A stretch of DNA of 64,000 bases, taken from the NCBI GenBank assembly GCA_030698225.1, contig JAUYNR010000033.1:1-64000 (forward strand). The letters are read 5' to 3'. The notes under the pieces were generated by a model that had not been told where the DNA came from, searched no databases, and was given only the letters and a program-made list of their open reading frames with translations. The position numbers and the translations under genes are program-made. Numbering within the stretch: the first letter of the stretch is position 1; every line of letters starts with the position of its first letter. This stretch comes from Oxalobacteraceae bacterium (lineage in GTDB: Bacteria; Pseudomonadota; Gammaproteobacteria; Burkholderiales; Burkholderiaceae_D). Below, piece by piece: positions 48,070 to 57,326 of this stretch.

Positions 48070-48374
48070 ATTCCCCAGGCTGGCCCGCAGCAGCCGCGAC
48101 GGGCAGTCTTTACCGATCGCCGCGAGATATACCCGGTTATGTATTATTTTTATCGCAATGAATATATGCAGTAAATGCATGTTTTTATGAAATTTTATGG
48201 GAGTATATTTACGCAAGCGACGGAAATCGCGCGTTCAGCCATCGGCACCGGGACATGACGGAAAAACAAGCGGCATCTTGATTTCACGCAAGACCGGGCC
48301 AGTGATGTGGGCAAGAATGACTGATGAGTTCCGAGATCGACTTGTCAACCGGTTTGCGTGGTCGGGAGCAATCG
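48070..48374. other. Intergenic region before nfeD
   Basis: Holds one copy of the two-hairpin element (48137-48190) and the nfeD leader. An open frame of nfeD extends back to 48324. No other gene is seen. Confidence 0.5.
48137..48190 (-). repeat. Dispersed two-hairpin element, copy 7
   Basis: On the minus strand: TCATAAAAACATGCATTTAC, then TGCATATATTCATTGCGA and AAAATAATACATAA. The GGAGTATG end is not in the expected place; GGGAGTAT occurs on the opposite side (48199). Confidence 0.6.
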
Positions 48375-49853
48375 ATGTTCCCGCCGCAGCAGGCTGCTGC
48401 CCTCGGCGCCGCCACTGCGCTGCGCCGGACATCGGGCATGACGGTCATGCATTGGCTGCTGCATGCGCTCAGGCATCTGGTTATCGGATTGCTGCTGGCC
48501 GCATCGCTGCTGCCGGCCGCCGCCGCTCCGGCGCCAGTGACGCTGCTGACGATCGACGGCGCAATCGGCCCGGCCAGTGCCGACTATGTGGTGCGCGGCA
48601 TCGCGCGCGCCGGCCAGGATGGCAGCCAGCTGGTGATACTGCAGATGGATACGCCGGGCGGGCTCGACACCTCGATGCGGGCGATCATCAAGGCGATCCT
48701 GACCTCGCCGGTGCCGGTCGCCAGCTACGTCGCGCCAAGCGGCGCGCGGGCTGCCAGCGCCGGGACCTACATCCTGTATGCCAGCCATATTGCGGCGATG
48801 GCGCCGGGCACCAACCTGGGTGCCGCCACGCCGGTGCAGATCGGCGGCAATCCGCTGGCACCGGAACCCGAAAAGCCGGTGCCGCGCGGCGACGGCGATC
48901 GGGCAGACAAGAAACCCGGCGCCACCGACAAGACCGACGGCACTGATAGCACATCAGCAATGACGCGCAAGCAGGTCAACGATGCCGCCGCCTACATCCG
49001 CGGACTGGCGCAGATGCGGGGCCGCAATGTCGAGTGGGCCGAGCGCGCGGTGCGCGAGGCGGTCAGCCTGTCGGCGCAGGAGGCGTTGCAGCTGGGCGTC
49101 ATCGATTATGTCGCCGCCGACATTCCCGCGCTGGCCGCGCAGCTCGACGGCAAGAAGGTGAGTGCGCTGGGCGCAGACAAGTTGCTGCAGACCAAGGGTG
49201 CGCTCATCAATGACGCCCAGCCCGACTGGCGCGCCAGGCTGCTCGCCGTCATCACCAACCCGAGCATCGCGCTGCTGCTGATGACCATCGGCATTTACGG
49301 GATCGTCTTTGAATTCACCAATCCCGGCCTTGGCGTACCGGGCGTGGTTGGCGCCATCTGCCTGCTGCTGGCGCTGTATGCATTGCAACTGCTGCCGGTC
49401 AACTATGCGGGGCTGGCGCTGATCCTGCTCGGCATGGCATTCATGGTAGCCGAAGCATTCATGCCGAGTTTCGGCGTGCTCGGACTGGGCGGCATTGCCG
49501 CCTTCGTGGCCGGCGCGCTGATCCTGATCGACACCGAACTGCCCGGCTTCGGGATTCCGGTGACACTGATCGCTGCCATTGCGGTGGTCAGCGCGCTGCT
49601 GCTGGCGGCGATGGTCGGCGTCGTGCTGAAAACCCGCAGGCGTGCGGTGGTAAGCGGTCCCGCCGATTTGATCGGCAGCATCGCCGAGGTCCAGCAGGCG
49701 ACGCAGCATGAAGGTTGGGCGCGCCTGCGCGGCGAGACCTGGCGCGTGGTCAGCGATGCGCCGCTGCAAGCGGCGCAAAAAGTCCGGGTGGTGGCGCGCA
49801 ATGGATTGGTGCTGCAGGTTGTCCCTGTAGTCAATGACGAAAAAGGAGAATAA
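48375..49853 (+). CDS. nfeD: NfeD family membrane serine protease
   Basis: A membrane-bound ClpP-like protease paired with slipin proteins. Order: signal or membrane segment ([17 protein letters not shown]), protease domain [20 protein letters not shown] (20 shown) with nucleophile region [14 protein letters not shown], a low-complexity insert ([20 protein letters not shown]), four membrane segments and a C-terminal OB-fold NfeD domain. I place the start at the ATG with GGGAG upstream (492 residues). An in-frame start at 48324 or one at MTVMHWLL (48438) is possible. It ends 2 bp before the slipin gene. Confidence 0.9.
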   Translation: MFPPQQAAALGAATALRRTSGMTVMHWLLHALRHLVIGLLLAASLLPAAAAPAPVTLLTIDGAIGPASADYVVRGIARAGQDGSQLVILQMDTPGGLDTSMRAIIKAILTSPVPVASYVAPSGARAASAGTYILYASHIAAMAPGTNLGAATPVQIGGNPLAPEPEKPVPRGDGDRADKKPGATDKTDGTDSTSAMTRKQVNDAAAYIRGLAQMRGRNVEWAERAVREAVSLSAQEALQLGVIDYVAADIPALAAQLDGKKVSALGADKLLQTKGALINDAQPDWRARLLAVITNPSIALLLMTIGIYGIVFEFTNPGLGVPGVVGAICLLLALYALQLLPVNYAGLALILLGMAFMVAEAFMPSFGVLGLGGIAAFVAGALILIDTELPGFGIPVTLIAAIAVVSALLLAAMVGVVLKTRRRAVVSGPADLIGSIAEVQQATQHEGWARLRGETWRVVSDAPLQAAQKVRVVARNGLVLQVVPVVNDEKGE

Positions 49854-49855
49854 CC

Positions 49856-50620
49856 ATGTTTTTCGAATTCGGCTTCAGCGGTCTGGCCATCCTGATCCTT
49901 GCGTTGCTGGCTGCCTCGATCCGCGTGCTGCGCGAATACGAACGCGGCGTGGTGTTCCAGCTGGGCCGGTTCTGGTCGGTCAAGGGACCGGGATTGATTA
50001 TCCTGATCCCGGTGGTCCAGCAAATGGTGCGGGTCGATCTGCGCACCGTCGTGCTCGACGTGCCGACCCAGGACGTGATCTCGCGCGACAACGTATCGGT
50101 GAAAGTCAACGCGGTGATCTACTTCCGCGTGATCGATCCCGAGAAAGCCATCATCCAGGTTCTCAATTTTCTGGAAGCGACCAGCCAGCTGGCCCAAACC
50201 ACGCTGCGCTCGGTGCTGGGCAAGCATGAACTCGACGACATGCTGGCCGAACGCGAGCGGCTGAACACCGATATCCAGCAAGTGCTCGACGCCCAGACCG
50301 ACGCCTGGGGGATCAAGGTCGCCAATGTCGAAATCAAGCATGTCGACCTCGACGAATCGATGATACGGGCCATCGCCCGGCAAGCGGAAGCCGAGCGCGA
50401 GCGGCGCGCCAAGGTAATCCACGCCGAGGGCGAGTTGCAGGCATCGGAGAAATTGATGCAGGCGGCCAAAATCCTGGGGCAGCAGCCGGGCGCGATGCAA
50501 TTGCGCTATATGCAAACGCTGGCCAACATCGCCGGCGACAAATCATCGACCATCGTATTCCCGCTGCCGATCGAACTGCTCACCGGCATGGCGGAACTGC
50601 GCTCGAGCCGCAAGGAATAA
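49856..50620 (+). CDS. Slipin/stomatin-like SPFH protein
   Basis: A 254-residue SPFH protein with an N-terminal membrane hairpin ([20 protein letters not shown], 20 shown). The SPFH core reads [13 protein letters not shown]...[12 protein letters not shown], and a coiled coil ([20 protein letters not shown]) drives oligomer formation. NfeD-slipin operons are widespread, and the slipin C-terminus is a known NfeD protease target. The pair precedes the antiporter operon by 50 bp. Confidence 0.92.
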   Translation: MFFEFGFSGLAILILALLAASIRVLREYERGVVFQLGRFWSVKGPGLIILIPVVQQMVRVDLRTVVLDVPTQDVISRDNVSVKVNAVIYFRVIDPEKAIIQVLNFLEATSQLAQTTLRSVLGKHELDDMLAERERLNTDIQQVLDAQTDAWGIKVANVEIKHVDLDESMIRAIARQAEAERERRAKVIHAEGELQASEKLMQAAKILGQQPGAMQLRYMQTLANIAGDKSSTIVFPLPIELLTGMAELRSSRKE

Positions 50621-50670
50621 GGGCGGATCCTGGCGCGCCGGCGCCGCTGCAGGCCGGACGGAGGCAAACG

Positions 50671-51189
50671 ATGCGAGCACGAAAAATCCGGGCCGCCGGC
50701 GCGCCGCAGCACCGGAATAGGGTGCGCAGCATTGCGCTGCGCACCGTGCTGATGTCGGCGCTGTGGTGGGTGCTAACCGGCGGCGCCGCCGCAACCTGGG
50801 GCCTGGGCGTCGCCAGCGTCGCATCCGCGGTGGCGGCCAGCTTGGTGCTGCTGCCTCCCAGGGCACGCAGCTTTTCGCTCAGCGGTCTGCCCGGCTTCCT
50901 GGCTTTTTTTCTGCTGCAGTCGGTCAAGGCCGGCGTGCAGGTCGCGGCCATGGCGCTGCGTCCGCGGCCGGACCTGCGACCAGCGGTGCTGGAAATTCGC
51001 TTGCAACTGCCGGACCAAGGGGCGCGGATACTTTTGGCATGCACGATGACCCTGCTGCCCGGCACGCTCAGCTTCGGCCTTGACGGCGACCGCTTGCTAC
51101 TGCATGTGCTGGACCGGCGCATGCCGAACGAACAGGAATTGCGCAAGGCGGAGGCCAGGATAGCGCGCCTGTTCCGGATCGTGCTATGA
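50671..51189 (+). CDS. mnhE: Mrp antiporter subunit E
   Basis: A 172-residue MrpE/MnhE subunit with two or three N-terminal membrane helices and a soluble C-terminal part. SVKAGVQVAAMALRPRPDLR and CTMTLLPGTLSFGLDGDRLL (20 shown) are family blocks (the TLLPGTLS motif). First gene of an eight-gene cluster for a multi-subunit cation/proton antiporter. It overlaps mnhF by 4 bp. Confidence 0.9.
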   Translation: MRARKIRAAGAPQHRNRVRSIALRTVLMSALWWVLTGGAAATWGLGVASVASAVAASLVLLPPRARSFSLSGLPGFLAFFLLQSVKAGVQVAAMALRPRPDLRPAVLEIRLQLPDQGARILLACTMTLLPGTLSFGLDGDRLLLHVLDRRMPNEQELRKAEARIARLFRIVL

Positions 51190-51485
51190 ACGGCTTGCCA
51201 TTGCTGCTTGCGGTTTTCCTGCTGGCCAACCTGCTGGCTGCGCTGCTGCGCATAGTGCGCGGCCCGACCGCCGCCGACCGCATGCTGGCGGCATTGCTGT
51301 TCGGCACCACCGGGGTGGCCGTGCTGTTGCTGCTGGCGCACGCGGCCGACGATCCGGCGCTGGTGGACGTGGCGCTGGTATTTGCATTGCTTGCCGCCAT
51401 TACCGGCGCGGCGTTTGCCCAGCGTGCCTGGCGCCGGGAAGAACGAATACCCGAACAAGGAGCATCCGAACATGAGCGCGGTTGA
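51186..51485 (+). CDS. mnhF: Mrp antiporter subunit F
   Basis: A 99-residue three-helix membrane subunit. LRIVRGPTAADRMLAALLFG (20 shown) is the MrpF signature. It is coupled to mnhE by ATGA and overlaps mnhG by 14 bp. Confidence 0.9.
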   Translation: MNGLPLLLAVFLLANLLAALLRIVRGPTAADRMLAALLFGTTGVAVLLLLAHAADDPALVDVALVFALLAAITGAAFAQRAWRREERIPEQGASEHERG

Positions 51486-51777
51486 ACTGCTCAGCGCTGC
51501 CTGCCTGATTGCCGGCGCTGCCTTCTTTCTGGCCGGAACCATCGGGCTGTTGCGCTTTCCCGACGTGTATACGCGGCTGCATGCGCTCACCAAGGTAGAC
51601 AACCTCGGGCTCGGCTTCACCATCCTCGGCCTGCTGGTGCGGGCCGAGAACGTGGCCGGCGCAATGAAACTGCTGCTGGTCTGGCTGCTGGTGCTGGCGG
51701 CCAGCGCGACGGTGAGCTTCCTGATTGCGCGCCGCGCGCGCCGGCACGGCATCGCCAACTGGCAGCAGCAGCAATGA
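51472..51777 (+). CDS. mnhG: Mrp antiporter subunit G
   Basis: A 101-residue three-helix subunit. GTIGLLRFPDVYTRLHALTK (20 shown) is the MrpG/PhaG signature. The start lies inside mnhF with AAGGAG upstream. It is followed by an ATGA-type overlap with the next gene. Confidence 0.9.
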   Translation: MSAVELLSAACLIAGAAFFLAGTIGLLRFPDVYTRLHALTKVDNLGLGFTILGLLVRAENVAGAMKLLLVWLLVLAASATVSFLIARRARRHGIANWQQQQ

Positions 51778-52028
51778 GCGGCAGCGCCTTCGACCTGCTG
51801 CTGGCGCTGGCGCTGCTGTGGAGCGCGCTGCGCGCGATGACGGCCTCGGACCTGTTTCGGGCGGTCGTGCTGTTCATCGTGTTCGGACTGCTGATGGCGC
51901 TGGCCTGGGCCCGCCTGGGCGCGCCGGATATCGCGCTGGCCGAAGCGGCGATCGGCGCCGGCCTGGCCGGCGCGCTGCTGCTGGACACCATCGGCACCCT
52001 GCGGGCAAGGAGAAGGGATCGCCGATGA
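51774..52028 (+). CDS. MbhD-like (MrpA C-terminal domain) subunit
   Basis: An 84-residue membrane protein corresponding to the DUF4040/MbhD domain, which in most bacteria is fused to the end of the large MrpA. DLFRAVVLFIVFGLLMALAW (20 shown) and GAPDIALAEAAIGAGLAGAL are the diagnostic parts, with the conserved Glu in ALAEAAIG. Here it stands alone, as in archaeal Mbh and Mrp loci. Confidence 0.85.
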   Translation: MSGSAFDLLLALALLWSALRAMTASDLFRAVVLFIVFGLLMALAWARLGAPDIALAEAAIGAGLAGALLLDTIGTLRARRRDRR

Positions 52029-52702
52029 AGATGCTGCTGCGCCTGCTGGTACTGATAGCGGCAGCCCTGCTCGGACTGGCGCTGGCGTGGGCCATGCTGC
52101 AGTTGCCGCCGCCTGCGGTGCGTCTGGCGCAGCAGGTCGATGCGCAGATGCATGCCAGCGGCGTCACCCATCCGGTGACTGCGGTGCTGTTGAACTTCCG
52201 CGGCTATGACACGCTGCTGGAAATCGCGGTGCTGCTGCTGGCGCTGCTCGGCGTATTGGCCGCAGCCGCCGGCGCACCGTCGTCCGTGCGGCCGCTCGGC
52301 GGCGCGCCGCAACCGCTGCTGCAGGCCTTGGTCCGGCTGCTGGCGCCGCTGATGGTGCTCGTCGCAGGCTACCTGTTGTGGGCCGGATCGCACCGGGCCG
52401 GCGGCGCGTTCCAGGCCGGCGCGGTGCTGGCAGGGTCCGGCGTGCTGCTCCATCTGGCGGGCCTGATGCCGGACTGGGCCGATCCGCCCCGGCTGCTGCG
52501 CACCGGACTGGCGGCGGGTTTCCTGATCTTCCTGTCGGTGGCGACGCTGCTGCTGTGGCAAGGCGCGCTGCTGCAGTACCCGCCGCGCTGGGCCGGCGCG
52601 CTGATTCTGGCAATCGAAGCGGGTCTGACGCTGTCCATCGCGCTGGTGCTGGCCGGCCTGTTCCTGTGGCTGCCGAGCGAAATCGACGGAGCGCAGCAAT
52701 GA
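52025..52702 (+). CDS. mnhB: MbhE-MnhB fusion subunit of Mrp antiporter
   Basis: A 225-residue membrane protein. The N-terminal third (VTAVLLNFRGYDTLLEIAVL, 20 shown) is the MbhE-type segment normally at the end of MrpA, with the FRGYDTLLE motif. The rest (LLAPLMVLVAGYLLWAGSHR..GGAFQAG) is MrpB. The ATG overlaps the MbhD-like gene as ATGA. The pair together replaces the MrpA C-terminal region. Confidence 0.87.
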   Translation: MKMLLRLLVLIAAALLGLALAWAMLQLPPPAVRLAQQVDAQMHASGVTHPVTAVLLNFRGYDTLLEIAVLLLALLGVLAAAAGAPSSVRPLGGAPQPLLQALVRLLAPLMVLVAGYLLWAGSHRAGGAFQAGAVLAGSGVLLHLAGLMPDWADPPRLLRTGLAAGFLIFLSVATLLLWQGALLQYPPRWAGALILAIEAGLTLSIALVLAGLFLWLPSEIDGAQQ

Positions 52703-53022
52703 ACCCGGGCTGGACCGGCTGGATATTTGCGCTGACAGGGACCGCCCTGTTCGTGTCCGGCATCGCCGGCGTGGTCCTGCAAGACCATCTGCTGCGCAAG
52801 ATTCTGGCCTTCAATATCATGGGCAGCGGCGCCTTCCTGGCGCTGGTCGGTCTCGGCCAGCGCGACGGCGTCGCCGATCCGGTGCCGCAGGCGATGGTGC
52901 TGACCGGGATCGTGGTCTCGATTGCCGCCACCGCACTGGCGCTGGCGCTGGCGCGGCGCCTGCTGCACCTGACCGGCCGGATGCGCTTGCCGCGCCAAGT
53001 GCCGGATGATCGGAATGAATGA
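52699..53022 (+). CDS. mnhC: Mrp antiporter subunit C
   Basis: A 107-residue NuoK-like subunit with three membrane helices. KILAFNIMGSGAFLALVGLG (20 shown) and DPVPQAMVLTGIVVSIAATA are the MrpC blocks; the conserved DPVPQALVLT motif is nearly intact. ATGA coupling to mnhB. Confidence 0.9.
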   Translation: MNPGWTGWIFALTGTALFVSGIAGVVLQDHLLRKILAFNIMGSGAFLALVGLGQRDGVADPVPQAMVLTGIVVSIAATALALALARRLLHLTGRMRLPRQVPDDRNE

Positions 53023-54457
53023 TCCGATTCCGTGGCTGATAGTGCTGCCGCTGGCCTGGGCCAGCGCGGCTTTCCTGGCCGGTCCCGGGCGCGGCGGGCG
53101 TCTGGCGCTGGCAGCGCTGACGCTCCAGCTTGGAGTGGCGCTGATGCTGGCAAACCGGGTCGCCGCGGACGGTCCAGGAATCCACCGGGTCGGCGGCTGG
53201 GAGGCGCCGCTCGGGATCGAACTGGCGGCCGACGGCCTGTCCGCGGTGATGCTGCTGCTGACTCAGGCGGTGGCGCTGCCGCTGGCATTGTATGCACGCG
53301 CCTATTTCGCCGGCCAGCCGCAAGGCCTGCGCTATTTCTGGCCGCTGACCGGCTATCTGCTGGCGGCGATGAATGCGCTATTCCTGTCGGCCGATGTGTT
53401 CAATCTGTATGTCACGCTGGAACTGGTCGGCCTGGCAGCGGTCGGCCTGGTGGCCGCGAAGGGCAGCGCGGGGGCGGTCGCTGCCGCGTTGCGCTACCTG
53501 CTGGTCACGCTGCTCGGGTCCGGCGCCTACCTGTTCGGCGTGGCGCTGCTGTATGGCGCCTACGGCAGCGTTTCGCTGTCGGTGCTGGCACCGCTGATCG
53601 CCGCCGATGCACCGCAGGCGGTGCGGCTGGCGGCGATCCTGATGGTAACCGGACTGATGCTCAAGACCGCGCTGTTGCCGTTCCACTTCTGGCTGCCGCC
53701 GGCGCATGGCGGCGCGCCCGCACCGGTCTCCGCGCTGCTCTCGGCGCTGGTAATCAAGGCCTCGTTCTACCTGATCGTGCGGCTGTGGTTTGCGCTATTC
53801 CAGCCGCTGGCGACACCGGCAGCCGCGCAGTTGCTGGGCGCGCTGGGCAGCGGCGCGATACTCTGGGGCTCGGTCATGGCGCTGCGGCAAACGCGCCTGA
53901 AAATGCTGGTCGCCTATTCCACCGTCGCGCAGATCGGCTATCTGTTCCTGCTGTTTCCGCTGCTCACGCACAGCACGTCCGGCGCCGCCCACAGCGCATT
54001 CCAGGGCGCGCTGATGCAGGTGCTGGCGCACGGCACGGCAAAGGCGGCGATGTTCGCCGCCGCCGGCGCGATGATTCTGTCGGCCGAAAGCGAGGACATC
54101 GCGCATCTGGCCGGCGTATCCGGCCACCAGCCGCTGTCGGTGTTCACCTTCGCGCTGGCCGGCGTGAGCCTGATGGGGCTGCCCCCCTCGGCGGGATTTC
54201 TCGCCAAGTGGCTGCTGATCGATGCCGCGATCGACAGTGGCCAATGGGGCTGGATTGCCGTGATGATCGCCGGCGGCCTGCTGACTGCGGCCTATGTATT
54301 CAAGGTGCTGCGCCATGCATTCCTGCACAGTGATCAGGTTACCGTCTACCGACCGTTGCCACGCATGCTGGAGTGGCCGGCCTTCCTGCTGGCCTGTGCC
54401 AGCCTGGCGCTGGGACTACGGGCTAGCGAACTGCTGCAGCTGCTGGGGTCGCCATGA
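53006..54457 (+). CDS. mnhD: Mrp antiporter subunit D (NuoL/M-like), first copy
   Basis: A 483-residue polytopic ion-translocating subunit of the NuoL/M/N family. It carries the conserved proton-path residues as YVTLELVGLAAVGLVA (Glu), MLKTALLPFHFWLPPAHGGA (20 shown; Lys and His), LKMLVAYSTVAQIGYLF and HGTAKAAMF. The start could be this ATG or a second one three codons later. A second, distinct NuoL/M-like gene follows immediately. Confidence 0.9.
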   Translation: MIGMNDPIPWLIVLPLAWASAAFLAGPGRGGRLALAALTLQLGVALMLANRVAADGPGIHRVGGWEAPLGIELAADGLSAVMLLLTQAVALPLALYARAYFAGQPQGLRYFWPLTGYLLAAMNALFLSADVFNLYVTLELVGLAAVGLVAAKGSAGAVAAALRYLLVTLLGSGAYLFGVALLYGAYGSVSLSVLAPLIAADAPQAVRLAAILMVTGLMLKTALLPFHFWLPPAHGGAPAPVSALLSALVIKASFYLIVRLWFALFQPLATPAAAQLLGALGSGAILWGSVMALRQTRLKMLVAYSTVAQIGYLFLLFPLLTHSTSGAAHSAFQGALMQVLAHGTAKAAMFAAAGAMILSAESEDIAHLAGVSGHQPLSVFTFALAGVSLMGLPPSAGFLAKWLLIDAAIDSGQWGWIAVMIAGGLLTAAYVFKVLRHAFLHSDQVTVYRPLPRMLEWPAFLLACASLALGLRASELLQLLGSP

Positions 54458-55977
54458 GCTGGAATATGCGCTGGAATGCCGCATTGCCGCTGCTGGTGCT
54501 GGCCAGTTCGCTGCTGCCGGGACTGCTCATCTTCTTCTTGCCGGAACAGCGCCGGCACCTGCGCAGCGCGCTCAACCTGGCCGGCGCCGGGATCAAGCTG
54601 GTATTCATCGGATTCATGCTGTGGGGCGTTGCACGGGGCCAGCAGTTTGTATTTCGTCATGCGGTGTTGCCGGGACTGGAACTGGTCCTGCATGCGGATG
54701 CGCTGGCCTTGCTGTTCGTCTCGCTGTCGGCAGCGCTGTGGTTCCTGACCACCGTGTATGCGATCGGCTATCTGGAGGGCTCGCCCCACCGCAGCCGCTT
54801 CTTCGGCTTCTTCAGCCTGTGCGTCACCGCAACGGTCGGAGTGGCGATGGCCGGCAACCTGTTCACTTTCTTCTTTTTCTACGAAATGCTGACGCTCTCC
54901 ACCTACCCGCTGGTGGTGCACCGCGGCACGCGATCCGCGCTGCGCGCCGGCAATATTTACCTCGCATACACGCTGGCCGGCGGCGCGGTGTTGCTGACCG
55001 GCGTGGTCTGGCTGTATGGCTTGCTGGGCAGCGTGGAATTCGTTCCCGGCGGTTCGGTTGCGGGATTGGGGCCGGAACATGCGGGGCAGTTGCGGTTGAT
55101 TTTTTTCCTGCTGATCGCCGGTGTCGGCGTCAAGGCTGCACTGGTGCCGCTGCACGGTTGGCTGCCGCATGCGATGGTGGCGCCGGCGCCGGTATCGGCC
55201 CTGCTGCACGCGGTGGCAGTGGTCAAGGCTGGCGCCTTCGGTGTGATGCGGGTGGTGTATGAAGTGTTCGGGGTGGAATCTGCACAGTCGCTCAATCTGC
55301 TGGCGCCGCTATCGGTTGCGGCCTGCGTCACCATCATCTGGGGCTCGCTGCGGGCGCTATGGCAGGACGATCTCAAGCGGCGCCTGGCCTACTCCACCAT
55401 CAGCCAGGTTTCCTACATCATCCTCGGCGTTGCATTGTTTGGCCCGCTCAGCACCGTGGGCGGCCTGGTGCATCTGGTGCATCAGGGGATCATGAAGATC
55501 ACACTGTTTTTCTGCGCCGGCAACTTCGCGGAGACGCTCGGCGTGCGCCGGATCAGCGACATGAACGGCATCGGCCACCGCATGCCGTTGACGACAGCGG
55601 CCTTCAGCATCGGCGCGCTCGGCATGATAGGCGTGCCGTTGACCGCCGGTTACGTCAGCAAGGCCTGGCTGTTGCAAGGCGCGGATGCGGCCGGTGCGGC
55701 ATGGGCCGGCTGGGTGCTGACGACGTCGAGCCTGCTGAACGCCGCGTATTTCCTGCCGATCCTGTATCGCGCATGGCTCAAGCCTGCTTCAGTGCCGTGG
55801 CCGCACGAGCGGATAGCGCGTCGCGGCTGGCGCGAGACCGCGACGCTGCTGCTGTTTCCGCCGCTGATCAGCGCCATTGCGGTAGTCGCCGCCGGCGTGC
55901 TGGCCGATCACGCCTGGAGCCCGCTGTCGTGGGCCAAACTGATTGCCGCCCGCCAGTACCCCGGCCTGCTGGAGTGA
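54454..55977 (+). CDS. Second NuoL/M-like proton-conducting subunit
   Basis: A 507-residue polytopic protein, more NuoL/MrpA-like than the first D subunit. FFFFYEMLTLSTYPLVVHRG (20 shown), KAALVPLHGWLPHAMVAPAP and LKRRLAYSTISQVSYIILG are present with the key Glu, Lys and His residues. It lacks the MrpA C-terminal extension, which is encoded by separate upstream genes. ATGA coupling to mnhD. It closes the operon. Confidence 0.88.
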   Translation: MSWNMRWNAALPLLVLASSLLPGLLIFFLPEQRRHLRSALNLAGAGIKLVFIGFMLWGVARGQQFVFRHAVLPGLELVLHADALALLFVSLSAALWFLTTVYAIGYLEGSPHRSRFFGFFSLCVTATVGVAMAGNLFTFFFFYEMLTLSTYPLVVHRGTRSALRAGNIYLAYTLAGGAVLLTGVVWLYGLLGSVEFVPGGSVAGLGPEHAGQLRLIFFLLIAGVGVKAALVPLHGWLPHAMVAPAPVSALLHAVAVVKAGAFGVMRVVYEVFGVESAQSLNLLAPLSVAACVTIIWGSLRALWQDDLKRRLAYSTISQVSYIILGVALFGPLSTVGGLVHLVHQGIMKITLFFCAGNFAETLGVRRISDMNGIGHRMPLTTAAFSIGALGMIGVPLTAGYVSKAWLLQGADAAGAAWAGWVLTTSSLLNAAYFLPILYRAWLKPASVPWPHERIARRGWRETATLLLFPPLISAIAVVAAGVLADHAWSPLSWAKLIAARQYPGLLE

Positions 55978-56109
55978 AGTGGCGGGAAGCGGCCGGAACT
56001 TGGCCCGCATTGCGGTGGATCAAATGAATATTGCGGTGCGCCGGTAGCCTTATCATTTGACGCCGCCAGATCGAGCGCCGCCGATCAACCCTTTCCGAAG
56101 GAAACCAGC

Positions 56110-56532
56110 ATGCCCAAAATACTGATCCCCTGCGACGGCTCGGACAATGCTCTACGGGCGGTGCGCCATGCGGCATCGGTGGCGAAACAGCGCTCCGACG
56201 TGCAACTGGAACTGCTGTATGTGCAGGATCCGATGCCGCTGAAGGTGCATGCGGCCTTTTCGCTACAGGAAATCGAGCAGATGCAAGCCGATGAGGCCGG
56301 CCGCGTCCTGCAACCGGCCAGGCAGATCCTCGATGCCGAAAAGGTGCCATACCAATTCCGCTGGCGCGCCGGCACGCCCGCTGGCGAAATTGCGCGGCAT
56401 GTGGAGGAAGCGCAGTGCGACGCCGTCATCATGGGCACCCGCGGCCTGGGTCCGGTCGCCAGCATGATGATCGGCTCGGTTGCCATCAAGGTCATCCATC
56501 TGGTCAAGGTCCCGGTGACGCTGATCAAGTAA
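56110..56532 (+). CDS. Universal stress protein UspA family
   Basis: A 140-residue single-domain Usp. ILIPCDGSDNALRAVRHAAS (20 shown) begins the fold. The ATP-binding motif GTRGLGPVASMMIGSVA near the C-terminus (G-2x-G-9x-G-S) is intact. RBS AAGGAAACCAGC. Stress or dormancy role by family. Confidence 0.92.
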   Translation: MPKILIPCDGSDNALRAVRHAASVAKQRSDVQLELLYVQDPMPLKVHAAFSLQEIEQMQADEAGRVLQPARQILDAEKVPYQFRWRAGTPAGEIARHVEEAQCDAVIMGTRGLGPVASMMIGSVAIKVIHLVKVPVTLIK

Positions 56533-56600
56533 GCGAAATGCACGCGGATGGGGCGCAAGCAGTAACCAGACCGACAGCCTGACGAACTTCAATAAAACAT

Positions 56601-56668
56601 GGAGTATATTCATTTTCATCGCATTTACCGCATATTTTCATTGCCGCTATGAATATACTATGCATTAT
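56601..56668 (+). repeat. Dispersed two-hairpin element, copy 8
   Basis: TGGAGTATATTCATTTTCAT, then TTACCGCATATTTTCATTGC followed by CGC, and a second dyad around GAATATACTATGCATTATT. Between uspA and the CBS gene. Confidence 0.7.
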
Positions 56669-56828
56669 TAAGATGCAATGCAGAAGCGTTTCATGATCGA
56701 CATTCCGGTTGTGCTTCTGTTAGTGTTTCTCGCCGATCGCGGCCCTGGCAGTCCCGCTAGTTTGCGGGAGATCAAAATTACCGGGGCCGACAAGCGTTAG
56801 TGTTTGATCATGCGAACAGGAGGCTGAG

Positions 56829-57278
56829 ATGCGAATCGGTGGAATTGCCACGCTTGAGGCGGTGCACTGCAAGCGCGAAGCGAGTGTGCTGGAAGCCGCG
56901 CTGCTGATGCGCAAGCACCATGTCGGCGACCTGATCGTGGTCGATGAAGTGGCCGGTGCATTGTCGCCGGTCGGGATTCTTACCGACCGCGACATCGTGG
57001 TATCGCTGGTTGCCGAAGGGCTGGACGCCACGATCATCGAGGCCGGCGACATCATGAGCCCGGAACTGCTGGCGGCCAGCGAAGATGCCGATGTGCACGA
57101 AACCATAGAGCGGATGCGCTTCAAGGGCGTGCGCCGGATGCCGGTGATCAACGCCAGCGGCAATCTGGTCGGAATCGTCAGCGTCGACGACCTGATGGAA
57201 TTTCTGGCCGAAGAGATGACCGAGCTGTCGCGCATCAGCCTGCGCCAGCAGTCGATCGAAAAACAGGTCCGAAAGTAG
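56829..57278 (+). CDS. CBS-domain protein
   Basis: A 149-residue protein made of two CBS domains (residues about 8-60 and 75-130). Each ends in a VGILTDRDIV- or VGIVSVDDLM-type strand-helix that binds adenine nucleotides. No catalytic domain is attached. AGGAGG precedes the ATG. With UspA and the HPF-CSD protein it forms a stress-type gene group; the partner it regulates is unknown. Confidence 0.9.
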   Translation: MRIGGIATLEAVHCKREASVLEAALLMRKHHVGDLIVVDEVAGALSPVGILTDRDIVVSLVAEGLDATIIEAGDIMSPELLAASEDADVHETIERMRFKGVRRMPVINASGNLVGIVSVDDLMEFLAEEMTELSRISLRQQSIEKQVRK

Positions 57279-57326
57279 CGCGGGCAGCGCGGCAAAGCCG
57301 CGCCCGACGCTGCGCCGGGGGATACC

